A stretch of 64,000 nucleotides of DNA. Origin: Culex pipiens pallens. Taxonomy: Eukaryota > Arthropoda > Insecta > Diptera > Culicidae. Location of the stretch: contig NC_068939.1 of NCBI RefSeq assembly GCF_016801865.2, positions 130,750,355 to 130,814,354 of the forward strand. The letters are read 5' to 3'. Made by a program: the position numbers and the translations under genes. Under the pieces are notes generated by a model that worked only from the letters and a program-made list of their open reading frames with translations, did not search any database and was not told the DNA's origin. Each line of letters starts with the position of its first letter. Position 1 is the first letter of the stretch. Shown in pieces: positions 23,610-35,560 of this stretch.

Positions 23610-24142
23610 CAAGCTAAACCCGACAAACTTCGTCTTGTCTTTTTTCGTTCCTTAACGTTTTTAGCTTGTTTGCTCATTCAGCCTCCTGTGATCAAAATTT
23701 GATTTTACGTAACTTTTCCCATACAATCTGCAGATTTTCCGGAATCGGTTCCAGAGTGGCCAAAGTTGTCGCTTTTTGGCGTAAGAACCTTCCTTGGACT
23801 TTTAAGAACCCATCGCAACAAAGAGCACCTCGATCCGACGCTCCGTATTGAACTAATTCGCGTTCGAACAAAACCGTCGATTTTTTTTTATATAGGGGAA
23901 ATTCTCGTATGTTTGGCAGGTTAAGCACTCGCTCCTAACTCCATCCAATTTGCTGATTTTCACTATTTAAACAACTAATTTTGCAAAACTTTTGATAGAA
24001 ACTTGCTTGCTCACTTCTCATTGAGCTATTTATCACTCGATTTTAGTTGAAAACGCTTTTAACTAGCTCTAATTGAATGTCATAGTTCTGACCTGCCAAC
24101 ATTAGAGGCACGCTGGAATTAGATGCTGTTCCCCTATATAGA
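23610..24142 (-). mobile_element. Helitron-like element, copy 2, interrupted
   Basis: On the minus strand it starts TCTATATATA at 24142 and ends TTTGTCGGGTTTAGCTTG at 23610. It shares TGATCACAGGAGGCTGA and GAACCGATTCCGGAAAATC-type blocks with 19833-20125. A small element sits in its 5' AT run. Confidence 0.5.
23895..24134. mobile_element. GGGGAA...TTCCCC MITE, 240 bp, with TA/TATA duplication
   Basis: Inverted ends GGGGAAATTC and TGTTCCCC, subterminal GGCAGGT/ACCTGCCAAC, flanked by TATA on both sides within the AT start of the Helitron-like element. Confidence 0.7.
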
Positions 24143-24919
24143 AGATGTACATGAAGCTTTGTCCATCAATTTCCTAGGTGAAAACATTCTTATTTGTGTT
24201 GTTGGTTTCTCCTTAAAAGTCTCCGCCTTTAAATTATTCGAAAATCTATACCTCAAGACAGAATTTTCAGATCGAATATGAGTTATGGCCTATTTCTAAT
24301 CACTTAGCTAAGAATAATTGAGTAAAGTAAAATAGATAAGCTACTTAGAAAAGTAAACAACTACGGCCGTCACCTAAAATCAACTCAGAAAACTTGCTGG
24401 GCTGATATACGTTGCTATGCAGTTGTTTGTTTACCTTTTATATAGAAACGTCAACTTACCGTTGATTTTGAAATTTTCCAATCGATTTTCCAAATAGTCA
24501 TGTTTCTAATTTGGTTACTTTTCCATTTTAGACTATCAGATCAAAATTTAAAAACTTAACATAGCTGAATAGCTAAAAGCTGCTTGTGGTCATATTTCGT
24601 CATTTTAAATTTTGCAAGGCCGTATCTGAAAAAAATATTAACTCAGATCTAAACAGGAATCACTTGATTAAAACACAGAGATAACAACCACTGGGTTACC
24701 TCGTAGATCTAAGAATTAAAACACACAATAAAAAAAAAACTTATTTTTTAAAAGTCACCCAAACAACACATAATTTTCAAATGCTGATATCCAGTCACGA
24801 AACAAATTTAAATATTACGTCATTATAAATCAATAAAAATCGATTATTTCTTGGTATCATTAATTGGAAATCCAAATCTTATAAAAGTAGGATCATGAAA
24901 AGTAGGATTTATGACATCG
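24143..24919. other. AT-rich DNA, no feature seen
   Basis: No gene or structured repeat recognised. Confidence 0.4.
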
Positions 24920-26950
24920 ACCAACAAAATTTCTGCACAAGCTCAACTCGAAGGGAAGTCTGAACTTTGGAGTCCCCAGAACCACGTGCACTTTGAATGT
25001 TTCAAAAATATTTAGACAGGGCCGAATGGTTTTACTCCAAAGTTTGTATGGAGAATTAGTGCCTTCGGTAAGCCCAAAGAAGCCATTTTGCATAATTAGT
25101 TTGTCCATATAATTTTCCATACAAATTTGGCAGCTGTCCATACAAAAATGATGTATGAAAATTCAAAAATCTGTATCTTTTGAAGGAATTTTTTGATCGA
25201 TTTGGTGTCTTCAGCAAAGTTGTAGGTAAGGATAAGGACTACACTGGAAAAAAATTATACACTGTAAAAAAATTTGGTAATTATTTATATAACTTTTTGT
25301 CACTAAAACTTGATTTGCAAAAAACGCTATTTTTATTTTTTTTTATTTTTTTGATATGTTTTAGAGGACATCAAATGCCAACTTTTCAGAAATTTCCAGG
25401 TTGTGCAAAAAATCTTTGACCGAGTTATGAATTTTTGAATCAATACTAATTTAAAAAAAAATCGAAATATTGGTCGCAAAAATTTTTCAACTTCATTTTT
25501 CGATGTAAAATCACATTTGCAATCAAAAAGTACTTCAGTGAAATTTTGATAAAGTGCACCGTTTTCAAGTTTAAGCCATTTTTAGGTTACTTGTTTGAAA
25601 ATAGTCGCAGTTTTTCATTATTTTTTTTAATAAGTGCACTGACATGCTTGCCCACTTTAAAAAAAATATTTTTGAGAAGCTTAGAAAATTCTCTATATTT
25701 TGCTTTTTGAACTTTGTTGATATGACCCTTAGTTGCTGAGATATTGCCATGCAAAGGTTTAAAAACAGGAAAAGTGATGTTTCCTAAGTCTCACCCAAAC
25801 AACCCACCATTTTCTAATGTCGATATCTCAGCAACTAATCGTCCGATTTCCAATGTTAAAATTTGAAACACTCGCGAAATTTACCTATCTTTTCAAAAAA
25901 AATATTTTCAATGTTTTTAAACCAAGACTAACATTTTAAAAGGGCGTAATCTTGAATGTTTGGCCCTTTTGAAATGTTAGTCTTGGTTTAAAAATATTGA
26001 AAATATTTTTTTTGAAAAGATAGGTAAATTTCATGACTGTTTCATATTTTAACATTGAAAATCGGACGATTAGTTGCTAAGATATCGATATTAGTAAATG
26101 GGTTGTTTTGGTGAGACTTAGAAAACATCAATTTTCCTGTTTTTGAATCTTTGCATGGCAATATCTCAGCAACTAAGGGCCGTATCAACAAAGTTCTAAA
26201 AAGCAAATTATAAAGAATTTTCTCAGCTTTTCAAAAATATGTTTTTCAAAACTGGGCAAACAAGGGCACTAATTTTAAAAAATTAATAAATACAACTATT
26301 TTTAAAAAAAGTCACTTAAAAACGGATTAAACCTGAAAACGGTGCAAATTTCACTAAGGTACTGTTTGATCGCAAATTTGATTTTACATCGAAAAATGAA
26401 TTTGAAAATTTTTTGCGACCTATATCTCGATTTTTTGAAAAAATCAGTTTTGATTCAAAAATTCATAACTCGGTCAAAGATTTTTTGCACAATCTGGAAA
26501 TTTCTGAAAAGTTGGCATTTGATGTCCTCTAAAAAAAATAAAAAAATCCATGCATCATTTTTTTCCGTGTAGTCCGTATCGATACCTACAACTTTGCTGA
26601 AGACACCAAATCGATCAAAAAATTCCTTCAAAAGATACAGATTTTTGAATTTTCATACATCATTTTTGTATGGACAGCTGCCAAATTTGAATGGAAAATT
26701 ATATGGACAATCTTATGATGCAAAATGGCTTCTTTGGGCATATTGAAGGCACCAAAAAAGTTTCAGCCGGATTAAAAACTAAAAAAAAAATCGAATGACC
26801 GAAATCTGAGAGAACTGCTTTTATATGCAACAGCGACGAGCCGCCCTAATTCTCCATACAAACTATTTTTGAAAAATTCAAAGTTCACGTATTTCTGAGG
26901 ACCCTAAACTCTATTCTTACCCTCGAGCTGAATCTGCGCAGTCATTTTTG
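24920..26950. repeat. 2-kb palindrome, family Q element
   Basis: The centre is a tight hairpin at about 25913-25993 (ACCAAGACTAACATTTTAAA against its complement). From there the arms match outward for roughly 1 kb: ATCTCAGCAACTAA, GCACCGTTTTCAAG, TTTGGTGTCTTCAGCAAAGT, GGCAGCTGTCCATAC and CAAGCTCAACTCGA-like words all appear inverted on the other side. The right arm keeps a GAGAGAACTGCTT terminus (26808) absent on the left. Non-coding. Confidence 0.85.
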
Positions 26951-27009
26951 ACAATTTGTGTAGGTCAGCGTAATTGAAAAGAATTAGCTGAGTTCTCAGA
27001 TAGCTATTA

Positions 27010-27299
27010 CACTAAAACCCCAATGGTTTGACACCAACTTTTGTCAAACAAACGGGTTCACTTTTTAGTTTGACACGCCTTTTAAACAGAATTAAAAATT
27101 TAAATGAGACTTCTACTTCCATTATTATATGGAAGTTTTCTGAAAAAATATTTTTTTGCCGCCTGATTTTTCGGACCAATTTTGACGGAGGGGGGGGGGG
27201 GAGTGGCGACAAAAACTTTAAAAAATATTTGCAACGGCCTTCATCTAAAAAAATCCGTGTACCCTTTTTCCGAATAGTCCTATCATAACCTATACTTTG
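27010..27299. repeat. Mixed repeat fragments (TTTGACA end, family Z piece, G12 run)
   Basis: CTAAAACCCCAATGGTTTGA with TTTTGTCAAACAAACGGG resembles a DNA-element terminus. 27160-27240 matches family Z around GATTTTTCGGACC. A run of 12 G lies at 27190-27201. Confidence 0.5.
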
Positions 27300-28081
27300 C
27301 TGAAAACTTGCTGCAAAAAAACAGAATCGATAAGAAAATCCCTTCTTCACGCTGAATACATTTTTTTTGTGTGTGGACAATGTGTGCAAGTGGTTTATGG
27401 ATCGTTCCTAGGTTTTATCAAACTATCAATTTTAGCATGTTTAATCACAAAGTGTGTTAAGTGCCCAAGGGGTGAACAATTTGTTTTACATACTGTGTAT
27501 GTACTACTTTACCCAAAACATCTTCATTTTCAGATGACTTATGTTCTGGTCGGATCAAGTTAATACCCAGATGGATTTTTTTTTCTATTTTAGTTTTAAA
27601 ATTGTACTACTTTTCACTAAAGTGTCGATAACTACCTTTCAACCTACATTTTGTTGCATTTTTTTAACACTTTCATATGCTTAATACAATTTTATGTAAT
27701 TTTGTTACAGACATTTCAACATTTTTGATGATTTCAATTCATTATTCATCAAACTTCGTGTCTCGATTTGACCCACTGCCTGATTACCCATAGAGATTTT
27801 TACTATTTTTTGATTTCTTCTTTAAGGTGTCAATGTTAATCGTTATTGCATTCACGCAAACAGAGACAAGTTTAAATGTATATTAATGATTGTGGAGTGG
27901 ATGCATTTTATGCACATGGATAAAAAATAATTCTTCGAAAAAAAAAAATCAATTTTTTTGTTTGATTTGAAGTAATTTACCAAAAAACTGAAAATATATA
28001 TTGATTTCCTTTTTTTATTATTATCATTCATCATTTTTGAGGGAAATTGAACGCTCTAATTCAAATTTAAAAATTTATTAG
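27300..28081. other. AT-rich DNA, no feature seen
   Basis: Short frames only; no recognised structure. Confidence 0.4.
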
Positions 28082-28083
28082 TA

Positions 28084-28699
28084 CCGTCAGTGGGGGTGAC
28101 ATTGGGTCTGGGGGGTGAGATTGGGTCAAAGTGATTTTTTACGGATTTTACCATTTTTCAGGTTATTCTCAATGAAACTGAATTCTGTTAAAGGGGTTGT
28201 GTAGGGGACATCTTAAGATGACTTCGCTGAAAAAATCTCGTTCCTAGAAAAAATCCTGTGATTTTGGCAGATGTCTAAAGTTGGGGTACGTTTTTGGCCA
28301 AAAATCTCTCGAAAAATCATTTTTCTAATATTTTTGTTAGAATTTCTCGAAAACTACCCAAATGTTTGAAACTCTCCACTTCAAACATTGTAGCGTGTCA
28401 ATACGATTCCTTCGAACAAGAAACGCTGTTGGATGACTTGTTTTTACCATATCGTTGTATTTGAGCATCATTTTAGTTTCATTTGACCCAATGTCACCCC
28501 CTCTAAGGGGTGAGATTGGGTCAATTTTCAAACTATTGGCATTTAAGGTAGTGTTCATCAATATTTTGGGAAAATGTTAGTAAACTATCTAAGAACAAAT
28601 CTACGTTGAATGATTTTCGATGTTATTTAAATTGTTTTTGTTATTAAGAAATTTCGAAAGGTGTATCGTTTTTTGACCCATAGTCACCCCCACTGACGG
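28084..28699. mobile_element. TA-flanked CCGTCAGTGGGGGTGAC element, 616 bp
   Basis: Left end CCGTCAGTGGGGGTGACATT and right end AGTCACCCCCACTGACGG, flanked by TA (28082-28083, 28700-28701). GGGTGAGATTGGGTC-type words repeat inside (28112, 28505) and inverted (28475). No transposase. Confidence 0.82.
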
Positions 28700-28701
28700 T
28701 A

Positions 28702-30010
28702 CATTAGAAAATCTTACGTAGAATCACACTGCAGTCATTGACATATCGATCTAAACTATTGACATTATTTATTAAACAACGTGCTTTATAATATTCCAGA
28801 AGAATTTCGCTGATAAATCCTTCCAAAAAAACAAAACTGAAGTGCGTTTGCATAACAGTCCAGCAAAAAAAAAAACGCACCTCAAATGAAAAGAATTTCC
28901 AGGTTGATGTGCCCAGCTTTTGTTACTCCTCGGCTGATGTTGATAATGATGATTATGACGGTGACGCGCACGCTGGTGTACGACAAGAGAAAATGAGCAT
29001 GATCTTTCTGCTGCTGCTGGTGGCATTCCACTTTTGGGAGGACTCCACAGCAGGCATAATTCTTCTCTTTTTTTTTCTGCTTGGACGATCATCTCATGGG
29101 ATGAGATTTCAATGAAGAGTGGGGGGGGGAGGGGGCAATGGGGACCCCTCTCTTGTGTGGTTGACAGTTTGATGGTGAGCTGGGAAATATAAAAATCTCT
29201 GAAAATAATGAATTTTTTGCTTGGGTGCTGAAATTGAAAAGATGAGATATAAAAGACAAAAAAATGGTGGCACGTTTTGCTGACTTTTTTTTTATGATTC
29301 TTTGATATCCTGTTGAGATTTGGTTCCCATTTAACGTCACAAGCATTAAAAGTGTGACGGGCTCAGGTTTCCACGTGTTTTAAGCACAGCGTGAATGCCA
29401 TTTCCAAACTACTATTTTTTTTATATTTGGTTATAGGTATTTTGAAACTCTATAGTTTGATTCAAATTTAAGTAGATTTTCCTGTCAAATACTGAACCTT
29501 TAAGATTAATTATTAAAACAATAATTATTTTGTGATTCTCAATATAACTCCTACGTTAATCTACCAACGAATGGAAAATAGAAATACATATAACAATAGA
29601 TGAAACCATCCGAAAAAAGTGCTACTTTTTTACCACTTTTTCCACCGTTTTTCCATTTCTTCCAAGTGTCACCGGTGGTGGCGCTGGGGGTGGCACACGA
29701 GAAAAACATCATTTCACGTTTCATTTTCCTAATTTACGACAATGAATATCCTTTTTCATGTAGACACCTGTACGAAATCATGAGCTCCGCAAGGGTCGTG
29801 AAAATATTTGCACCAGGAAGAAAAGAAGTAGAAAAAAGGGTACCAATGTACGAAGAAAAAATCACAAAGAAAAATACCGAAACGGAGAATGTGGGCGAGA
29901 TGGGTGTGTGTGTGTGTGTGTGGGTTAATGCGAAAAAATAGCTCACTTTTCCACGAGGCCAACCCATCACGACGACTCAATCTCGGGGCGACCTTTTGTC
30001 ATCCATAATG
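28702..30010. other. Low-copy DNA, no gene supported
   Basis: GC-richer islands at 28860-29330 and 29640-30000 alternate with AT-rich DNA. Several short frames overlap on opposite strands without domain signs. Confidence 0.4.
29904..29922. repeat. (GT)n microsatellite
   Basis: Uninterrupted GT run. Confidence 0.9.
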
Positions 30011-31064
30011 TAGTCCGGAGGAAATGGTAGGACAGTGATGCCAACTGAAAAGTGTTCAAGGCAATTTGAGAAAAACGCTCTCCAAACACATTAACGAAAT
30101 TTTCTAATTATAGAAATGAAATCCTCATAAAACACACTTTTTGTTGTCTCAAATGAGCTTTAAAGAAGGGAAAAACTCGTATGATAAATTGGACTACATA
30201 ACTAACGGTGACGAAAACAAACAAAAGTTATGCGGCTTGATTGGATGTTTTAGCAGGAACAATTTGATTTCCTTAATATTATTTCAGCAAAATAATCATT
30301 GCCTTTACCATTTTAGAACTATACTATCCAAGCCAAATGAAACTGATAAAGTGCTTTCACGTTTACTACTGCAAGGTGTTATGTTGAGGCCGTTGAAACT
30401 ATTTCTTTTTTGTCTTGGTAGAAAATTAGGGTGGTTCACGATAAGGCTAGTTTTTAAATTCTAACTTTCCTGGAATATTTTTGGGCATTTTATGCTCATT
30501 CTAAAAAATTGGTTGAGCATGCCAATCCAAGCCACTTCCATGTGCTGTTTGCAAAACAAAATTTCGTCAATACCTAGAGTTTAAAACGCTAATGATTGTA
30601 AATCATCTGTACATGTCTATAATGCATTTAACAATATTCTTTTTATTGTTATGTTGAAACCAGGGCTAGAAATTTCAATTATACTTTTGTTTGCCCCTCC
30701 CCTCGGTTTTGGCCAGAGTGAAGAGAAATAAACTTAAAAAAAATATTTGCATCTGCCATAATATTTATCTACTTGCTGATACCAAATCTTTCTAATCTGT
30801 ATAAAACCTATCGGTTATCGAATAATGTTCAAATTAGTTTTTATGCTTGAGGATCAGACGATTTCTGGGCACTTAAGTGAAATTTTAATTCATTATTCTT
30901 GATCGAGTATTTTTGCGCAATTTTTATCCAAAGATACTTATTTTTCTTTATTTTTATTTTTTTTCTAAAATCGTGGGCCGCACGTAAATAATTATGAATA
31001 GAATATATATACTTAAAACTAAAAAAGAAACCATAATCTAAATTTATTTAAAACACAGTCTAGA
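30011..31064. repeat. AT-rich DNA with family W and Z fragments
   Basis: 30420-30540 (AGGGTGGTTCACGATAAGG, GCATGCCAATCCAAGCCACTT) matches words at 51180-51290 and 53890-53960. 30660-30725 matches the centre of family Z. Confidence 0.5.
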
Positions 31065-31160
31065 CTCGATTATCCGAAGCCTCGATTATCCGAAGCCTCG
31101 ATTATCCAAAGTTTTGATTATCCAAAGGTTTGTATGGAACTTCGGATAATCGAATCACGA
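31065..31160. mobile_element. pogo/Tigger-like terminus with TCGATTATCCGAAG repeats
   Basis: CAGTCTAGACTCGATTATCC is followed by four direct TCGATTATCC(G/A)AAG-type units and one inverted CTTCGGATAATCGA. A CAGT start and repeated binding-site words are seen in pogo-like elements. The matching right end was not found. Confidence 0.5.
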
Positions 31161-31640
31161 ACAAAAAAAATCTTTTTTTTTCATTTTCGTGTTTTAAACA
31201 TAAAATTCGGGTTCTGCATCCCAATTTTAGTCAAATTTGAATAGCTGATTGCCTATTAAATAACAAAATGCATTTTTTTTTTTTCAATGTTTCGTCCCCG
31301 CCATATTGGCCGCAATTTTGGATTCAAAAATTCTAAATCATTTTAGATTAGTTTTAAATTAGGAGTCATACATAAGCTTGACAATCAAAAATAAGACAAA
31401 GAAAAAAAAAATTCGTGAGGCCTTCGGATGGTTGCGTATAGCTTTTTGAAACGTAAAAAAATAGTAACGTAATGTTAGTAATGTTCTTCTCGGATTTTTC
31501 CTTAAATAAGTTGAAAAACAAAAAAAGATTGAAAATCTTCTTCAAAAAAAAAGATCATCAACCTTGCAATGCTCTGTATTTAATTTAATTCGGCTGATTT
31601 CTGAATAAAATGAATCAGCACGTGCCTTCTTGAAGGTACT

Positions 31641-32589
31641 AGGGGAAGGTGTGGCAAGACGACAATATGGGGCAAGAGGAACAATCGCTCGTACGGCCGT
31701 GATTTTTACAATTTTTATCATTTCCAGTATGAGGAATTGTTGCTAGCAATGCAATTAGCTGATTCTACTACCACATAACCACCAAAACGACGTAAACGCC
31801 ACGGGCATAAGATTTAATTAAGTTTTTTTCAAAACATTTGTTTTCTTATAATATTTGGATAGTACAAAATAAGGCTTAGGGTTCGTATTAAGGCTCATTT
31901 TATCATAATTCTATTTTTCCTGGATCAGTAGTGTCCCTACCAATGACTTGCACCTATTATAAAGTATGTTTTAACTTTTGGTTATTTTTGCTGAGAGCTT
32001 TTAAAAAATCTTGTTCAGGTGGGGCAAGTGTACGATATGGATTTTTAGTATGGAAAAAATACGAATTGCTGCAACAACATATTTTATTGGGAATAAAAAT
32101 ACATAAAAGTACTTAAAACTGATAAACAATTGTTAAAAAAATTGTCCATGCAAATTATAGTGATATTATGCAAATTTCCTTTTTTTCATCAAAGTAATTT
32201 TTTTTCGTAAAAACGATCAAATTTTTAGTAAAATATTATTATTCAATCTAAAAATTAAAGAAACGTTTTAAATACATTCTAATCTGATGTATCCGAGTGA
32301 TAACAGTTCAATTGTTAGCAAATTAACATGTTGTTTCATGCATTGTTTCTTTTGCCAAAACGGGTTGTTCGTCTCGCCCCACTAGTTGAGAAGAACGTAC
32401 AGAAAATCCAAATTTTTTAAATCATTTTTTTACAATAATAAACAGAATTTTTTAAAAACTTGTTCTATCAAAGTCTTAGTCAAGACCTGGAATAAGATGA
32501 TTATAAAAAAATCCGAAAGATTTTCTAATGTATTTGATAGGTTGTAGCGAGCATTTCCTTAGCTTGTTACACTTGCCCCACTTACCCCT
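31641..32589. mobile_element. Inverted-repeat element, AGGGGAAGGTGTGGCAAG end
   Basis: Left end AGGGGAAGGTGTGGCAAGAC; right end CACTTGCCCCACTTACCCCT. GGGGCAAG/TTGCCCC words recur (31670, 32020, 32376). No clear target duplication. Confidence 0.65.
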
Positions 32590-32720
32590 GAAGAATTTTT
32601 TTTTTCGAATTCAAATATATCTCAAAATTTATATCTATAACTGAGAAATGAAATCATTGAACTGCTGGTTGAAAATCTTTGATATTTGATGTTTTTTTTA
32701 TATAAGCGACATTTATATCT

Positions 32721-33568
32721 GAGCAATTCTCTACGAAATCGGTCTTTTTTTTAATTTTTTTTTTAATCCGGCTGGAACTTTCAACTTCATTTTTCGATGT
32801 AAAATCAAATTTGCAATCAAAAAGTACTCTAGTGGAATTTTGATAAAATTCACCGTTTTCAAGTTATAGCCAATTTTTTTTTAAACAGTCGCAGTAATTA
32901 TTTTTAAAAAAAAAGTGCCCATATTTGCCAATTTTTGAAAGAAATATTTTTGAAAAGCTGATAAAATTCTCTATATTTTGCTTTTTGGAACTAAAAACAG
33001 GAAAATTGATGTTTTCTAAGTCTCACCCAAAAAACCCACAATATTCTATCGTCGATATCTCAGCAACTAATGGTCCGATTTACAATGGTGAGCAATTCTC
33101 TACCAAAACCGAAAATGGATTTTATTTGTAATTTTTTATTTGGCTCAAACTTTGTGGGGCCTTCCCTATGACCAAATAAGCTATTTTGTGCTATTTTAAC
33201 ATTGTAACCAGTATTTAGATTTTTTGAAAAAATCAGTATTGATTAAAAAATTCAAGATTTTTTGCAAAACCTGGAAATTTCTGAAAAGTTGGCTTTTTTT
33301 GCAAATCAAGTTTAAGTGACAAAAAGTTAAATTAAAAATCACAAACAACTTTGCCGAAGACATCAAAAAATTCCTTCAAAAGATACAGATTTTTGAATTT
33401 TTATACATCATTTTTGTATGGACAGCTGCCAAATTTGTATGGAAAATTATATGGATAAACTAATGATGCAAAATGGCTTCTTTGGGCATACCGAAGTCAC
33501 CAAAAAAGTTTCAGTAAGATTAAAAAATCAAAAAAAAATCGAATGACCGAAATATGAGAGAATTGCTC
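32721..33568. repeat. Family Q element, rearranged copy
   Basis: Ends GAGCAATTCTCTAC (32721) and AGAGAATTGCTC (33568) are inverted. The inside carries words of the 25-27 kb palindrome (CAAAATTCCACT-like, ATCTCAGCAACTAA, GACAGCTGCCAAATTTG). A second GAGCAATTCTCTACC start at 33090 suggests a subfamily member inserted or recombined within it. Confidence 0.7.
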
Positions 33569-33625
33569 ATCGCTAAACGAAAACTCAAAAAAATAATGAA
33601 AGTCATCACAACTTTTATACATACA

Positions 33626-33947
33626 GCATTTCCCCACGAAAACAGCATGATTCGAAAAAAAGTTCTCCGATCGGGCTCAAAATTTTTCTGGGGGTTCCTT
33701 GGCCGAAATAATTAGACCCGTATTTTTTTGTTTGGCCATTAGGGAGACCTACGCCGTGTTAGGGTGGAACGAAAAATGGCAAGTTTCGTCGATTTTCGCA
33801 AAAACCGCTTATTTCAATTACGAAAATTTTGGTACCCTTACATGTACAGGTCATCGCTGAAATTTTCAAGTTATTTTGAAAATTTTTGAGCCCGATTGGA
33901 GAACTTTTTTTTTTCGAATCATGCTGTTTTCGTGGGGAATTGCTGCA
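33626..33947. mobile_element. MITE with about 62-bp inverted ends, 322 bp
   Basis: GCATTTCCCCACGAAAACAG and CATGATTCGAAAAAAAGTTC on the left are mirrored on the right by CTGTTTTCGTGGGGAATTGC. No exact target duplication was fixed. Confidence 0.8.
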
Positions 33948-34080
33948 TATGTACATAATACACTTAATTTATATTTTTTGCAATCAGTGTTTGACGATTT
34001 TTATTACAATCTTATGCTTTTGTTAACGGAAAAATAAACAACAATTGATTATGGATTTAAAAACCTATATAAACAACACA

Positions 34081-34214
34081 GAAAAAAAAACATGGTGATA
34101 TTAAATCTGCGAAGGGGTACATCTTTTATGTCAGAAATATGTGTAATTTTACCCCTGAAAATGTGTAATTTTACCACTATTCTGGTGTAATGTCGCTTTT
34201 TCAGTATAAATTGA
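34081..34214. repeat. Fragment of an ACACAGAAAA-ended element
   Basis: CACAGAAAAAAAAACATGG and GAAGGGGTACATCTTTTATG match 22040-22235 in content. Confidence 0.5.
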
Positions 34215-35560
34215 GAGCAATTCTCTACCAAAACCGGAAATGGATTTTATTTGTAATTTTTGATTTGGCTCAAACTTTGTTGGGGCCTTCCCTATGGCCA
34301 AAGAAGCTATTTTGTGTCATTGGTTCACCCATACAAGTCTCCATACAATTTTGGCAGCTGTCCATACAAAAATGGTACGTAAATATTCAAACAGCTGTAA
34401 TTTTTGAGTGAATTTTCTGATCAATTTGGTGTCTTCGGCAAAGTTGTAGGTATTGTTGAGGACTATTGAGAAAAAAATAGGTACACGAAAAAAAAATTTG
34501 CAGATTTTTTAATAAACTTTTTTTTCACAAAAACTCAATTTCCCAAAATACGTATTTTTTGATTTTCGAGATTTTTTGATATGTTTTAGGGGACTAAAAT
34601 CCGCAACTTTTGAGCCATAGAGAAATATGGTCAAAAAATCTGCCGCCGAGTTATGTTTTTTGAAAAAATAGTGATATTTGAAAAAAATCGAAATTTCATA
34701 CAAAACAAATTTTGACCTCATTTTTTTATGTAAAATTGAATTTGCAATCGAAAAGCGCTTTACAGTTTTTTTAGGAGCGGCCGTGGCTGACTGGTTACGG
34801 TGTTCGCTTTATAAGCGAATGGTTCTGGGTTCGATGCCCATCTGCTCCCAACGAGAAAGTTAAGAACACAGAAATTTGAAATGATGAATATGAACGAAAA
34901 ATCAAAGTCGCTCGAGGCGGGGTTCGATCCCCCGTCCTTTGGATTGGTAGGCAAAAATGCTAACCACTAAGCCATGACGACTTGGTGAGCGTGGACTGGA
35001 ATTAGGAATACTGTTACAGAGAGCGAGTTGTGGCGCTATAACCACGGCAAATAGTGTCCAGGGCATTCGTGGAAATACAATGTCCCATCCCAGAGGGTCC
35101 CGGAGTACCAAACCTTCTTAGCATGGTGCTCCCAACGAATACAACCAAATCTCGGAGCGTATGGTGGTGTGTCCCCACGCTTCTTCCTCCCCTGTCGATT
35201 CAGAATTGTGTTATTGTTCGAACACTCAGTGCTCAAACTCAACCCAATTACGAAACATCTCTGCGATACGGCTTTACGCAGTAGGCCTGGCCGCTTTAAC
35301 GCTTGTGATGTTTCAATGCATTTTCGATGCAATGGCGCACTACAAATGTTAATAAATGACAAGAAGAGTGCTAGGCGTCATCTAACCTAAGGCACTCTCC
35401 AGGATCCCTTCGAAAGATTGGCTGCGCTAGGGTCTGATTAGATTAGATTAGATTAGAAAAGCGCTTTACAGTTTTTTTGATAAAGGGCTCCGTTTTCAAG
35501 ATATAGCCACAGAAAGTTTAATTTTAGCGAAATATTGAAAAAGCTTGATGATAAAATTGT
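34215..35560. repeat. Family Q element, split by a retroposon
   Basis: Starts GAGCAATTCTCTACC. GGCAGCTGTCCATAC, TTTGGTGTCTTCGGCAAAG and TGATATGTTTTAGGGGAC follow the family order. The match resumes after the insertion with GGGCTCCGTTTTCAAG. The right end is lost. Confidence 0.7.
34773..35455 (+). mobile_element. tRNA-headed retroposon with (GATTA)n tail, 683 bp
   Basis: Flanked by a perfect 23-bp direct repeat (34750-34772, 35456-35478). The first about 80 bp resemble tRNA-Ile: acceptor GGAGCGG/CTGCTCC, A box TGGCTGACTGG, anticodon stem TTCGC/GCGAA with loop TTTATAA (anticodon TAT) and a perfect B box GGTTCGATGCC. A second, inverted tRNA-like segment lies at 34908-34985 with B box GGATCGAACCCC on the minus strand. 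The 3' part matches 2996-3286. Pol III transcription is likely in principle; mobilising LINE unknown. Confidence 0.9.

Noticed and set aside
34774..34853. Functional tRNA-Ile(TAT) gene
   Set aside because: It is the head of a retroposon bounded by a 23-bp target duplication and lacks an independent tRNA 3' context.
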